64,000 bases of DNA from Novakomyces olei. Its lineage: Eukaryota; Ascomycota; Novakomycetes; Novakomycetales; Novakomycetaceae. The number at the start of each line of letters is the position of its first letter. Position 1 is the first letter of the stretch. Shown here piece by piece: positions 1-10,741 of this stretch. The translations under genes and the position numbers were made by a program. The stretch is taken from positions 558,001 through 622,000 of the forward strand of contig JADEYG010000001.1 in NCBI GenBank assembly GCA_016906335.1, written 5' to 3'. Below the pieces are notes generated by a model that had not been told where the DNA came from, made no database searches, and worked only from the letters and a program-made list of their open reading frames with translations.

Positions 1-297
1 ACTTGACCCTGGAACGGGCCCAGACTCAGCCGTTTTGCGTCGCGCAATGGCAAGTAATAAAATCCGGCCCAATTGATTTTACGTCCACTCGCGCGGAGCC
101 CGTTGAACACTAGAGCAGAAGCATTTGCACTCAAACTGACCTTAAATACACGCCTCAGTATTTGTTCTCAAGATTATATCTGAATTGTGTACCCAATCAC
201 GATTGTCTTGCAATAAAGCTTCCAGACTTTCGAGCATTTGCTTGTAAATTGCTTCTATCGAACAAGGCCAATTACTCGACGCATCAGCGTGTACCAT
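1..297 (-). CDS. fRMsr: Free methionine-R-sulfoxide reductase (GAF domain), partial at the left edge
   Basis: Reduces free methionine-R-sulfoxide in the cytosol; relative of yeast YKL069W. Exons 297..193 and 140..1, the second running off the window. Exon 1 opens with MVHADAS and continues to LESLEALLQDNRDW; exon 2 begins VSLSANASALVFNGL and reads on to INWAGFYYLPLRDAKR and LGPFQGQ, the family's N-terminal blocks (NWV..L.NASAL.., NWAGFY, LGPFQGK). The intron (192..141, 52 nt) starts GTACAC and ends TTTAAG; only this pair keeps the conserved frame. The cysteines used in catalysis lie beyond the edge. It is divergent from the next gene, with 187 bp between the start codons. Identity is strong from motif order; the exact acceptor is less sure because a CAG lies 4 nt downstream, out of frame. 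Confidence 0.85.
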
Positions 298-362
298 TGT
301 GGAGGCAATGACGCACAAAAGAACGATTGCCGTCCGCTAAATATACAAGGCGATACAATTAT

Positions 363-406
363 ATAAATTATAAATTATAAATTATAATTTATAATTTATA
401 ATTTAT
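363..406. repeat. Perfect 44-bp AT-only palindrome in a divergent promoter
   Basis: The stretch reads (ATAAATT)x3-AT-(AATTTAT)x3 and equals its own reverse complement. It lies between the start codons of the sulfoxide reductase (297, minus) and the MTE1-like gene (485, plus). It could extrude as a cruciform or simply be the nucleosome-free core of a shared promoter. Confidence 0.95.
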
Positions 407-484
407 TATGAATATATGCGATCCCACGCGTAAACATGTCACTCTGTCTTAAACTGCACTTTTGATCTGCCGAGTTTCTGATCA

Positions 485-2164
485 ATGAATCCAACTTCCA
501 TGTCGCAAGACTCGTCCGAGTACCGCGTACTATGGACACCCGACCGTGTCAAAAAACAAAAGCACTGGAACGATGGTAGGAGCCTTATTAGTTCTGATTT
601 ATTTTATTTTCTGATTTATTTATATATATTTTTATTTATTTTTGCAGAGGCAGTTGAGCTAATTGCAGGAACTCTGGTGCATAATCCAAACAGTTCGCGA
701 TATTCACTATACGACGCACATAACCACCGTGTTTGCAGTGTTTTAGCCACGCACGAACAGCCAATCGTTGTCGGAGAGGAAAGGCCGCTGAGCCGTCATT
801 TGGTTGTTATAGAAGAGTATGTCGGTACGCGTCCCGCTGTCACGCCCGCCGCGCCTTTAACTCCAACGCCGACGCCGGCGCCGACGGCAATGACTCCGCG
901 TAAACGGCTGTTTACGCCAGAGGTGTCTCCGTTGGCGACTCTGCTCCCGGCAAAGCGGAGAACTTTGCGTGTTGGATTAATGGCGACAAGTCCACGGGCC
1001 AATCTTGTTGGCTCTATTGCCACGGGACCCGTGGATAGAGGCACGAATACGGCCGTGAGAACGAGCTACAGCGATGGGAGCGATACAGGGCAAATATCAG
1101 AAAAGGCTCGAGAGTGTATGTCCACGAATGCCACACAGCAAACAGAGGGGGGAGCTGACAAGCCACATTTATTAAAAACGACAGTATTGGGGACGGGTGA
1201 AAGAGGGTCGATTGGCGGAAAGGCGCAACAGAACGAGTACTTTCAGAAGGCTCTGGTAACTGAGCCTGAAGCGAATGGACCCGGAGCGTCTTTACAGAAC
1301 GTTTCTGAACCCCAATCCCAAACAAATTTGCAAAGAGATTTAGAGCACGATTCTAGACAGCCTTCGGCAAATGCTTCAGATCATTATGAGCAAAGAGCAT
1401 CAACTCTGACTGATCCCTCAGTTTCACTTCTGGCAGGGGTTAAACAAGAAGTTGATTTGGAATTGAGGCCAATTAAATCTGAACCGAGCGACGAGCGGCA
1501 AGTGGTCGGATCGTCTTTGTCGTCTTTGCCACCATTGTGCGGGGGTCCTTCAGATAAATTCTGCTCGGCAAATAGATCTGAAAATTGCTCACGTGGACAA
1601 AAATCTAAATCGTCAGAGACTGCAGTTTTAGCAACTTGCAAAGAACCTATAACGATGACAAAGCAGAGAGACAGTGGACGGCATCAAGGCTTGGAATCTA
1701 TCGACTCTCAAAAGCCACAGACTGTTGCAATATCAGAATCTATTTCAAATCGGCCAAGAACTACATCTACCGTCGGGGTCGATCACGAGATTGATACGAG
1801 TCAACTAAACACTGCAAACTCCTGGCTGACTGCTGAATCGCGCAAGTAAGTGAAATAAATAAAACAGTTTCAACTACCATAAATTTCGAATATAATTATT
1901 TTTTAAATATAGTCAATTTTTGAACATCGATCTAACCGTACAAGAGTCCGATCGAAAACGTTGATGGCGAGCCTTTCGTCTTCCAAGCCTACCGCGCCAG
2001 ACCGCTCTCGTCAGATAAGAGCATCAACTCCTAATCAGCCAACAAGTTCATTGATCGGGAAAGACGCGATAGTAAAACAAGAGCCGCCAAGTCCACGACA
2101 CCTCGACTGCTCTAATTTGGGAATTCAGTTTGTTTCGGATATTTACGTTGATGTGGATAATTAG
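485..2164 (+). CDS. MTE1: DUF2439 (Mte1/Dbl2/ZGRF1 N-terminal domain) DNA-repair accessory protein
   Basis: Homologue of the small fungal proteins (S. cerevisiae Mte1, S. pombe Dbl2) that bind the Mph1/Fml1 helicases at D-loops. Exons 485..575, 648..1845 and 1945..2164 give 502 residues. The N-terminal 85 residues carry the domain hallmarks YRVLWTPDRVKKQKHWND and SRYSLYDAHNHRV. The rest is low-complexity and Ser/Thr-rich, with SUMO-type psi-K-x-E sites (VKQE, IKSE, and a second VKQE near the C-terminus). Intron 1 (72 nt) is a multiple of three without a stop, so retention would insert a hydrophobic stretch. Intron 2 was placed by the CTAAC branch point 8 nt before an AAG acceptor; that choice alone keeps the C-terminal exon open. 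Domain call firm, orthology inferred. Confidence 0.8.
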
Positions 2165-2344
2165 ATACCCCTAGGAATGATGTTTAACGGCATAAATGAA
2201 ATGCTGGGAGCTGTACGACTGCTTTATTTTATTATACTTCTTTTCATGTTTGAGGAATGCACCATTGTTATACGCGTACGCATTTGAGTATGGCTTGAAT
2301 GAGCATTAAATTGCCCTAGATTCCAATGTATTCTTTCCCCTGTC

Positions 2345-4223
2345 TCAAGTCTTGTCTGTCTCGGACTCGAGCTGTTTAAAGGGCAGCGATTCACGAGCAG
2401 CATCGTCCTGGCCGTCGGTGATACCTTGGTCGCTGAGATATTGCAACGGCTCAGCCAGTTCGTTGTCTATAAAAGCACAAAAGCTGTGGAACCTTTTTAG
2501 GGTTAGCAATGGAATAGATAAATAAAAGAACATAAACAATACTTACGTATTCTCGCTAGCACCTTCTTCAAAAATGCGTTGGTAAATATGTTGCTGTTTA
2601 AAATCCTCGAGTAAAGGCTCAAAAGCAGGGTCGTTCATATCAATCGGATCCCGTCCAAAACTTGCTGCTCTCTTAGCGTACCCATCAAAGAAAGGTCTTT
2701 CCAACAACAGCCCCAGTCCAGGCGCCTTTGGAATATTGACCTTAGTGGCTCCAAATGCCTCGTCAATCCGTGTGAGAGGTGTCGCTGATCTGACACAGAG
2801 CATAGCCATTGCTACCATTTTACGGATCTGGTGAATCATGAAGGATTGGCCGTGTAATTTAATACTAATCCATTCAGTGCCGTTTATTATCGTTGGCTTT
2901 TCCGCTACCCAAAGCCTCATCATGTACCGTTGTGCCGATGACTCCTTGAAGTTTTTTCCCACTGTAAAGTTGTGGAAATTATGTGTGCCCTCGTATTCAC
3001 GAAAAGCCCGTCGTACAAGATCTAACCGTTCTGCACTTATCCTATAGTCTGCTTTAGCTCCGACTTCGGCCGCTGTACGAGCCAGGCGTTTACGCGTTTG
3101 CCGCTCTTCTTCCAGAATAAACGCGTCCTTTGCATTTGTTTCTTCTTTTTCTTTTTCTTTTTCTGCCTCTGCCTCCGCCTCTTCATACAGGGCCTTCTCC
3201 TTGGCTGCTACTGGACCCCAAAACTCTTGTTGTTCCCGGGCGTATAAAAGTCGAGCCGCTTTAGCAGTATTTTCAGCAGAGTAAACACCACTGTCTTGAG
3301 TATTTTCAGCACTTTTCTGTTCATTAACAGTATCCACATTATTTCGCTTTAGCATTTGTGCCAGAGCAGAATCTGGCCTAGGGGGAATAAAGCAGTGTGT
3401 GGGTATTAAATACTCGTATATCCGACTATCACAAAACTCCCGTGGATCAAAGCCGCCGAGTACTTTAATCAGCCGCCAAACTCTCAATGATTCTGGTAAA
3501 TGAGCATTTATCAGCGTAGGAGCGTTTCCACCTAGATCAATAAGCTTGAGAGAGATCACGTTCATTGCCGCATGCACTCCCTTATCAGTCCGAGCTGCTC
3601 TTGCTAATGATACTTTTTTCGCATTGTCTGCATTGTACTCTGCAATTGCACCTGCTTTAACCAGCGCCTGGAAAAATTCGCCTTCAATAGTGCTCACACC
3701 CGGGTTTCTAATGATTAGAATCGAAAATAGAATAAAAGTAAGAAAACTTAGACGAAAAAAATAAATTAATCAAAAACAAACAAAATATAAAATATAAATT
3801 AATCTCAGAAAAACGATGTCGAGCGAGAATTTCATCCAAAAATTATCAAATATAGCGTTCGAAATTGACTTACAGCTGCATGCCAGAGTAACCTGTGCCA
3901 CAGTATCCAATAATACAGGCAAACTTTCGTTTTGGTTTTTTATCCAGGATCCTGGATTCTTCAATTTTGCCACCGTCACTTTGCTTCGTATTTGTCCCTG
4001 GACTCTTGTTTTCAGTATCCTTTTCAGCAGGCTCATTTGTTCCATTAACAACCTCGGCTTCTTTTGTTTCCGTTACGTCTTGTTTCTGCTGACTGATTTC
4101 TTTTTGACTCGGCGCCAATCCGTTCTCATACGATTCTCCTCCAGGTTTATCGCTTTTTTGCCGTTTATTATTACGCTGAAAGGTCATGCCTCGTCTCCGT
4201 GACGGCGGTCTTCGTTTACCCAT
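2345..4223 (-). CDS. PUS1: tRNA pseudouridine synthase Pus1
   Basis: TruA-family enzyme that isomerises uridines in tRNAs and some snRNA/mRNA sites. Exons 4223..3874, 3707..2547 and 2492..2345 give 552 residues. The lysine/arginine-rich N-terminus (MGKRRPPSRRRGM) suits nuclear import. FACIIGYCGTGYSGMQLNPG opens the catalytic domain, ARTDKGVHA contains the catalytic Asp, then ARYEYLIPT-like and GQSFMIHQIRKMV blocks follow. A Glu/Lys-rich insert (about 60 residues) splits the middle. The last exon supplies the conserved tail FHSFCAFIDN. Both introns use a CTAA-type branch point next to the acceptor (ttctaatcattag and ctaaccctaaaaag). Upstream in-frame sequence to 4421 is open but unlike the family, so the start at 4223 was chosen. 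Confidence 0.93.
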
Positions 4224-4713
<490 letters not shown>

Positions 4714-5484
4714 ATGCGGCCGCTGACGGAGACAGAGACTCGTACTCTGTTTGAAAAACTCGCCAACTAGTAAGCTTTTCATTTGTCAAGTTTTTCAAAA
4801 AAATATATTTTAACTTAAAGTATCGGCCGTAATATTCAATACCTGATCGATCGGCCAGAGGATCCACATTGCTTTCGAGTCCAAAGAGATCGTGTATATT
4901 ATGTTGCAGAACGCATTGCGAACTTGGCGACTTCAGTATCACGCGACCGGTTACTTGCTCTAGGAACGTGTCTGGGCAAATTCACAAAGACTGGGAAATT
5001 TCGATTGCATGTGACCGCGCTCGAGGTCGTAGCTCCACATGCTCAGTTTAAATTATGGATTAAACCTAATGGCGAAATGCCCTTTTTATATGGGAATCAT
5101 GTTGCAAAAGCTCACGTTGGTCGGATTACGGAAGATACACCTGAGCATCAGGGTGTTGTAATATTTTCGATGAACGATCGGCCTCTTGTATGGAAATGAT
5201 TTTTAAAAGTTTTTAGTATTTTATCTTGTTTATGCTTTTACGAATCCGTCGTTTGCTTTTTCTAGAAGTTTGCTTTATTTATCAATTTATCAATTTGTCT
5301 ATGAGGTTTCTTGTTTCTTTTTTAATTCGCTTTTTGTTACGTTTCAATTTTATTAATTCCTTAGGGTTTTGGAGTCACTGCACGCTCAACGGCAGATACT
5401 CGCAAACTTGAGCCTACTGCGATTGTTGCGTACCATCAGGCAGACGTGGGCGAATACCTGCGCGATGAAGATACCATGTTTTAG
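4714..5484 (+). CDS. NIP7: 60S ribosome biogenesis factor Nip7 (PUA domain)
   Basis: Nucleolar protein needed for 27S pre-rRNA processing and 60S assembly. Exons 4714..4769, 4821..5187 and 5365..5484 give 180 residues, the usual length. It starts [21 protein letters not shown] after a good GCCACC context. [37 protein letters not shown] and KAHVGRI form the PUA fold and match yeast and human Nip7 closely. Exon 3 completes [20 protein letters not shown] to the terminal EDTMF. Intron 1 is 51 nt with a ttaacttaaag end (AAG acceptor). Intron 2 splits PL from GFG. Confidence 0.96.
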
Positions 5485-5898
5485 TAATGCTTTAGAGTGT
5501 GCTGGCAATATATTATTTCACATATATTTATATAGTCCGAAAAGCCTGGTGACCCTTGTATGAATTTTTCAGGCACTGATAGTCTTCCAATGTGGCAAAT
5601 GTTATGACGAGCGTAGAGCAATAATTATTTCAAAAAATACAATAATAAGTTAAAGTCCTGCTTAAATCATATATTCTGACGTATCGCTGTATGCTCAAGT
5701 CGTTCTTACGAAACATGAAACAAGGTAAGAACCTCCGTGAGCTAGCAAAAGCCAACTCCTACAACAATAGCCGATTGCTTTCCAAATTATAGTCTAAATC
5801 TCTAATAAAAACTTAATCATTAAACTAGTAATTAGCTAATTAATTTAACTGATTGTTATTCTATTTGTTAATTTAACTACATATTCACCATTTGATAA
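5485..5898. other. NIP7-SRP72 convergent 3' region
   Basis: AT-rich 414 bp between two convergent stop codons. I find no conserved frame or RNA gene; presumably the two 3' UTRs and their poly(A) signals. Confidence 0.6.
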
Positions 5899-7689
5899 TC
5901 AAGCTTTTGCCTTCTTTTTGTTCTTTGATTTTTTCCCCTTCGCACCAGCACTCGGCCGGTAATGGCTGCGATCACGTAATTTCATCCACCGCTCAGGATC
6001 CGGTGTCGAATTTTCATCGTAATTTTTAGGCAATCTAACCTTCTTGCGTCTCCTTTTCAAGTCTTCTGCGCCTGTTTGTCTCCGTTTATTCCGTTCATTT
6101 ATCGGCGCATTTGGTCTCTTAACCCCTTGCCTTTCCAATTTGTCAACATCCGCTCCGGAAACGAGTTCGTGTATGGGAACACATATATCTGTATTCTGGA
6201 CCGATTGCAAATTAAGCTTTTTCTCTGGGGAGTTCAATGCTGCCAAAACGCTGCTAAACAATGATAATTCCGGATCAGTTTCACTGTTCCCCAGGGACTC
6301 AATGACCTGCAAAGCCTCCGAAACTCCAGTGTTGTATTTCGTACAAAAATAAGCTAACCCTTTAGCCACTGCACGTAAGGCTTTGCCATCAGAATCGCGC
6401 TGTTCCCGCCAGTATCGGCAAGATTGGAGCAGCGTGGCATGTGCTTGAGGTATACGGGCCGCGTGTGTGTATATGGCAACAGCGCAGGCAACAACATGAG
6501 GCGAGTGTAAGGTTTTTTCCTTCTCAGAGCCGGCTAAAGCCGTTTGTAACTGTTGAACAATTAGAGATAAAGCATTGGGGTCAGTCCCGGGTTCAGTAGC
6601 GAGTCTCTGGATTGCCAGGAAAGCAGCTGGAACAGCATTTGACCCTTGATGAGAGCGCAAAAACTTCTGTACTCTGGCAATTAGAGGCTGTGGCTTTGTT
6701 GTGCTAGAAGCATCAAGCTCTTGAGCCAGCTGTGAGGCCACAACGTTACCAAAACCTGCGTCTGCAGCATTGCGAGGCAAAATGCCAAGTTGCAGCTGCA
6801 GTTGGGCCAAATTTTCATGGATACGAAACTTTTGTAGACGGTAGAGTTTAGCCGCAGAATGCTGCGGCAGCAGTTCGCAAAACTGTCTGTACTTCAAATA
6901 AGGGTTTTCTCCAACATCCTTTTGAGATTTTTCGTTGCTAGTGCGGTGGTCAGAGGTTGCTAATTCAGATTCTGATGGAGTTTGAGGGACAATGTGTTGG
7001 GCCACTGCCAGATTATGTGCAACAGTAACGTGTGAAGTAGCGTCCGAGCATAAAAGTAGAGCCCTTTGCAGCTCGTCAGTAACAGAGGCGTCTCTTTGTT
7101 GCAAATGAATAAAAGCTAGTTGGGAAACAATTGGTAACAGCTCAGCGTCACGATCTTCCGCGGACAGAGAGGCACCGTGGACACCCTCCTGGGCCTTTTC
7201 CAGCAAAGAAGCAGCGGCAGTCAAATTCCCAAGGGCAATTAGGCCACAAGCTTTGTTGTAGAGCAGATTATAATCACGCGATTCGCTCACCACAGCTGGA
7301 TCGGCAGCGCAGAGGTTTACCAGTGTTTCTTCCTGTTCGTTTTCCACTATAGGATCCTTTGCGAGAATAGATTTCAATACACGAGCGGCCTCACTGAAAT
7401 CTTCGTTTCGCAGCAATTGCAAAGCATAAAGGTGCTGAAGGCCACGAGCAGCCGGGCCGTTTGCTGGCACAGCCTTTAGCAGATCAGGATCGATGGGTTT
7501 GCTCTGACGAAATTGGCAGTAGGCCGTTTCCAGTGGTAGCACAGCTTTTATTGCGGGCGGAGCGGTCAGACAAATTTTCAAGGCCTGATCGTAATCCTCC
7601 GTGTGAATAAGATCGGCCACTGCAGATTTGACGGCATTTGTATCGTCGAGTTTAAGGTTTTGAAGGCTCAATGCCACGTCTGAAGCCAT
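5899..7689 (-). CDS. SRP72: Signal recognition particle subunit SRP72
   Basis: Intronless, 596 residues. SRP72 pairs with SRP68 on the SRP RNA and helps co-translational targeting to the ER. The body is helical with TPR-like repeats (DYDQALKICL, DFSEAARVLKSIL, YNKACGLIALGNLTAAASLL, FIHLQQ). The basic C-terminus, with KRRRKKVRLPKNYDENS then PDPERWMKLRDRSHYRP and a Lys-rich tail, is the SRP72 RNA-binding motif. Length fits the family (about 640 in yeast). It shares a 268-bp divergent upstream region with MRH4. Confidence 0.93.
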   Translation of the reverse strand: MASDVALSLQNLKLDDTNAVKSAVADLIHTEDYDQALKICLTAPPAIKAVLPLETAYCQFRQSKPIDPDLLKAVPANGPAARGLQHLYALQLLRNEDFSEAARVLKSILAKDPIVENEQEETLVNLCAADPAVVSESRDYNLLYNKACGLIALGNLTAAASLLEKAQEGVHGASLSAEDRDAELLPIVSQLAFIHLQQRDASVTDELQRALLLCSDATSHVTVAHNLAVAQHIVPQTPSESELATSDHRTSNEKSQKDVGENPYLKYRQFCELLPQHSAAKLYRLQKFRIHENLAQLQLQLGILPRNAADAGFGNVVASQLAQELDASSTTKPQPLIARVQKFLRSHQGSNAVPAAFLAIQRLATEPGTDPNALSLIVQQLQTALAGSEKEKTLHSPHVVACAVAIYTHAARIPQAHATLLQSCRYWREQRDSDGKALRAVAKGLAYFCTKYNTGVSEALQVIESLGNSETDPELSLFSSVLAALNSPEKKLNLQSVQNTDICVPIHELVSGADVDKLERQGVKRPNAPINERNKRRQTGAEDLKRRRKKVRLPKNYDENSTPDPERWMKLRDRSHYRPSAGAKGKKSKNKKKAKA

Positions 7690-7957
7690 TTCGACGACTG
7701 TATAATTCTACTATTCATCGATAATTTTATTTATTTTTATTCCTTTATAAACTTGCATTACTGTGTTTATTCTACTATTTATTAATAGCAATAAAACAGT
7801 AATAATTAATTACATTGGCATACTATGGCAATAGGAAAGCAATAATTAAATAAAATGGCACTGATTATGCACTAATTATTACATCAAGCGTTTTAGGAAA
7901 ATAAAATTTATTCCATGTCGACTATCTGCCGATCAGGCTTTTGACTCCTTTGACGCG

Positions 7958-9973
7958 ATGCTTCGCTGCCTTTGCGGTCGCGCTTTTCGCGCTCGACCGT
8001 TTACGGCGCCAATTAGCTGCAAAGCTCAATTCCGCAAAAATACCAGTTCAGCAAAGGAATTGCTGAAACCTGATTTAGTTGGAAGCAAACGCGACACTGC
8101 AGCAGAGGATGCTTTTTTTATTGGAAAAGCGAATGCTCGACCGGCCACTGTGCGTAAGTGATCATTTACCTGTCGCTAAAATTTAAACCTTTTTATTTTT
8201 TTTATTTTTTCTATTTTTCTTTTCGCCTAGATTGGCCGCTCCGACTTAATGTTTTATTTTTCTTTTACTATACAATATGTCATCATTTTGTCGTGTCGGC
8301 ACTTTCATCCGCTTTGCGTCTGGTCATTGGCCGCACACTACCGTCTTTTCACCACATTTCTGACCTTCTTTTGATATTCCCTCTCAATTTGCTAATCTTT
8401 TGTTTTAATTTAACTATGAATCTAACTAATCCTGCTAGGCGTTGAACGCAAACCAAAGCGGACAATGAGCGTGGGCAAGTGGCTCCGTAAGCGTAATACG
8501 CAAAAGAGCTCTGAGGATACTCCGGAGAATAATATTTTTATTGGATCAAAGGCATATGATGTGCGGGTCACGTCGCTGTTGAAGCCTGAAAGTATTGATG
8601 AGTATAGTCAGCAAACTAGAGCCCGTATTAAGCGTAATGCAGACGAGATAACAAGCTTTGATCAGCTCGGGCTCTCTCAGCCTCTAATCGATGCTGCTTT
8701 TAAAGGACCGCTAAAGCATGTTTCCTCTCCAGAGCCCTCGGAGGTACAAAAACTGGCCTGTGTCTCTGTTCTCTACGGCCGACCACCAAAGGGAGAGCAT
8801 TGCCATACTGTTGTCTTTGCCGCACAAACAGGCACAGGCAAGACACTGGCTTACCTTTTACCCCTTATCGAGCTGTTTAAAAGACGCGAAGCACTAAATC
8901 GGCAAACTGCAGCTGGATCGGAGCAAGAAGGAGAAGGGTCTAGTACTGTTACCTCAACAGCATCTTTTCAAGATTCAAACGGAAAAACGCATTCTTCTTT
9001 TAAGCCAAATAGATCCGGACGGGGCCCGTCTATCGTCGTTCTCGCCCCTACACACCTGCTTGTCCAGCAGATTTACCAGGTGGCCAAAGATCTGGCTTAC
9101 TATGTACATTTACGGGTAGCAGCAATCTCTGGTAATGCTTCGCTTGACGAAGCAGTGCGCATCTACAAAGCGAGCCCGGATCTTTTGGTGGCAACGCCCG
9201 CGCTCTTGGCAAAACTGGTATCGTCACGTGCAGTAGATACTGCTTCAATCAGATCAATGGCTGTCGATGAAGCGGATAGTATCGTGTTTGATGGGTTTGA
9301 TGAGCCATTGGAGACGATTCTCCGCTCTGCGCAAACAAAGAAATCCTTGGAAAATTTGGTACTTTGCAGTGCAATTGTCCCCAGGGCATTGGAGTCGTAT
9401 GTGAAAAGCAAAATGCCCGGTGCAGACATTGTTCTCTCGTCAAAGTTGCATGTTGTCCCACGGAAACTGGACGTGATCCTTGTCGATTCACGAAAGGGTC
9501 ATAATAGCAACAAGCAAACGTCGATTAGACGATTGCTAAACAAGATTGGCGATGGGTTAAAGGACCATAGACAAAAGCATAACGTACTAGTTTTTGTGGA
9601 GAAAAAGCGGTTTGCCACTTATCTGACGCATTTCTTAAAGTATCATGGGTATGATGCTGTTGATATGTTTGATCGCAACCAGGACCAGCAGGCGATACTA
9701 AACGAGTTTTGTGTGAAACCCCAGCCGGGGCCAGGAGTTAGGGTTTTAGTGACCACGGACTTGGTGGCACGAGGTGTTGATACACGCGCAGTAAAGGATA
9801 TTGTCCTGTACGATGTCCCACACGGTCACAAGGACGTTATTCACCGTCTGGGAAGAAGTGGCCGATTCAAGCAACGTGGTCGTGCCTGGATTATTGTGAA
9901 GAAGGAACGTAATGTACGCAGTTGGTTCAGGCGACTCAAAATTGCAGTCTCAAAGGGACATCCTTTGACTTGA
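7958..9973 (+). CDS. MRH4: Mitochondrial DEAD-box RNA helicase Mrh4
   Basis: Helicase needed for assembly of the mitochondrial large ribosomal subunit. Exons 7958..8153 and 8439..9973 give 576 residues. Exon 1 is an Arg-rich mitochondrial presequence (MLRCLCGRAFRARPF). Exon 2 carries a Q-motif-like SFDQLGL, Walker A AQTGTGKT (about residue 195), PTHLLVQQ, the DEAD box in AVDEADSI, SAI in place of SAT, TTDLVARGVDTRAV and HRLGRSGRF. The 285-nt intron ends ctaactaatcctgctag. The spacing between motif I and the PTH block is enlarged by a polar insert, as in other Mrh4 proteins. Orthology to Mrh4 rather than another mitochondrial DEAD protein is inferred from the presequence and motif details. Confidence 0.85.
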
Positions 9974-10741
9974 ATAGGCGCTTTGGATTTGGATGGGTGG
10001 TGCATTTCTTTTACACTTATTCTTCATTCATTTGGTTTTGATAATATATTTTCAATTTTCAATTTTCATCTTTTAGATTTTAATTTTTTTAGCATTTTTT
10101 CTTGGTTGATTAGACGATAAAAAAAACGCTTGGCTGGCGAGATTAATGATACTTGTTTTGGGTTGGCGATGCTACATTAGCTTCACATTGAAATTTTTGT
10201 TTTTATAGGCTGCTCTATTCGCCGACGCGGCGCAAGTCGATTGTCGACGCTTTTCACGCCGTTGCCGGTTGCTATGAGTCAGCAAGAATAATCGTATCGA
10301 GCTTTGTCGAAGTATGGCTTCATGATTCACATGCGGCTCCGACTTGGCTCGTACATTAGTAATGAACGCTGGAGGATTGTGAAATTTGTACTATAACCAA
10401 CCTAACTTTGCATCCTTTTCATCTTTGTTTATCTTGTTTTTTTATTTATATTTGAATAGAAGAGTATTTCTGACTCTGCTGTTCAAAAGTTTATTGAAGC
10501 CCTTCAGATGTGTAATCGCGATTGCAATTGCAAGCGTTCCAATCAAAGCATTGACCATCTCATCTTGGCAGATCTATTAGGGTTAGGATTAGGGTTAATA
10601 AAATAGTTTTACACTTAAAATATTTTACGGTGTCAGACAGGTTTCGTATGTAATATTATTATTTGATATCACAAAATTACAAATAATTTTAAATAAAAAT
10701 AATTAGTTTAAAATCATCACCGCCAATCAAACGTCTTTTGC
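9974..10741. other. MRH4-ATP23 gap with cryptic exon-like ORFs
   Basis: 768 bp between two plus-strand genes, more structured than a simple spacer. Plus-strand open pieces at about 10211-10360 (containing RRKSIVDAFHAVAGCYES) and about 10460-10606 (KSISDSAVQKFIEALQMCN) are each preceded by intron-like TTTATAG or TTTGAATAG. The second ends in LLGLGLGLIK, encoded by a degenerate telomeric tract at 10577-10597. A minus-strand open frame overlaps both. I do not recognise a gene and cannot choose a strand. Confidence 0.4.
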
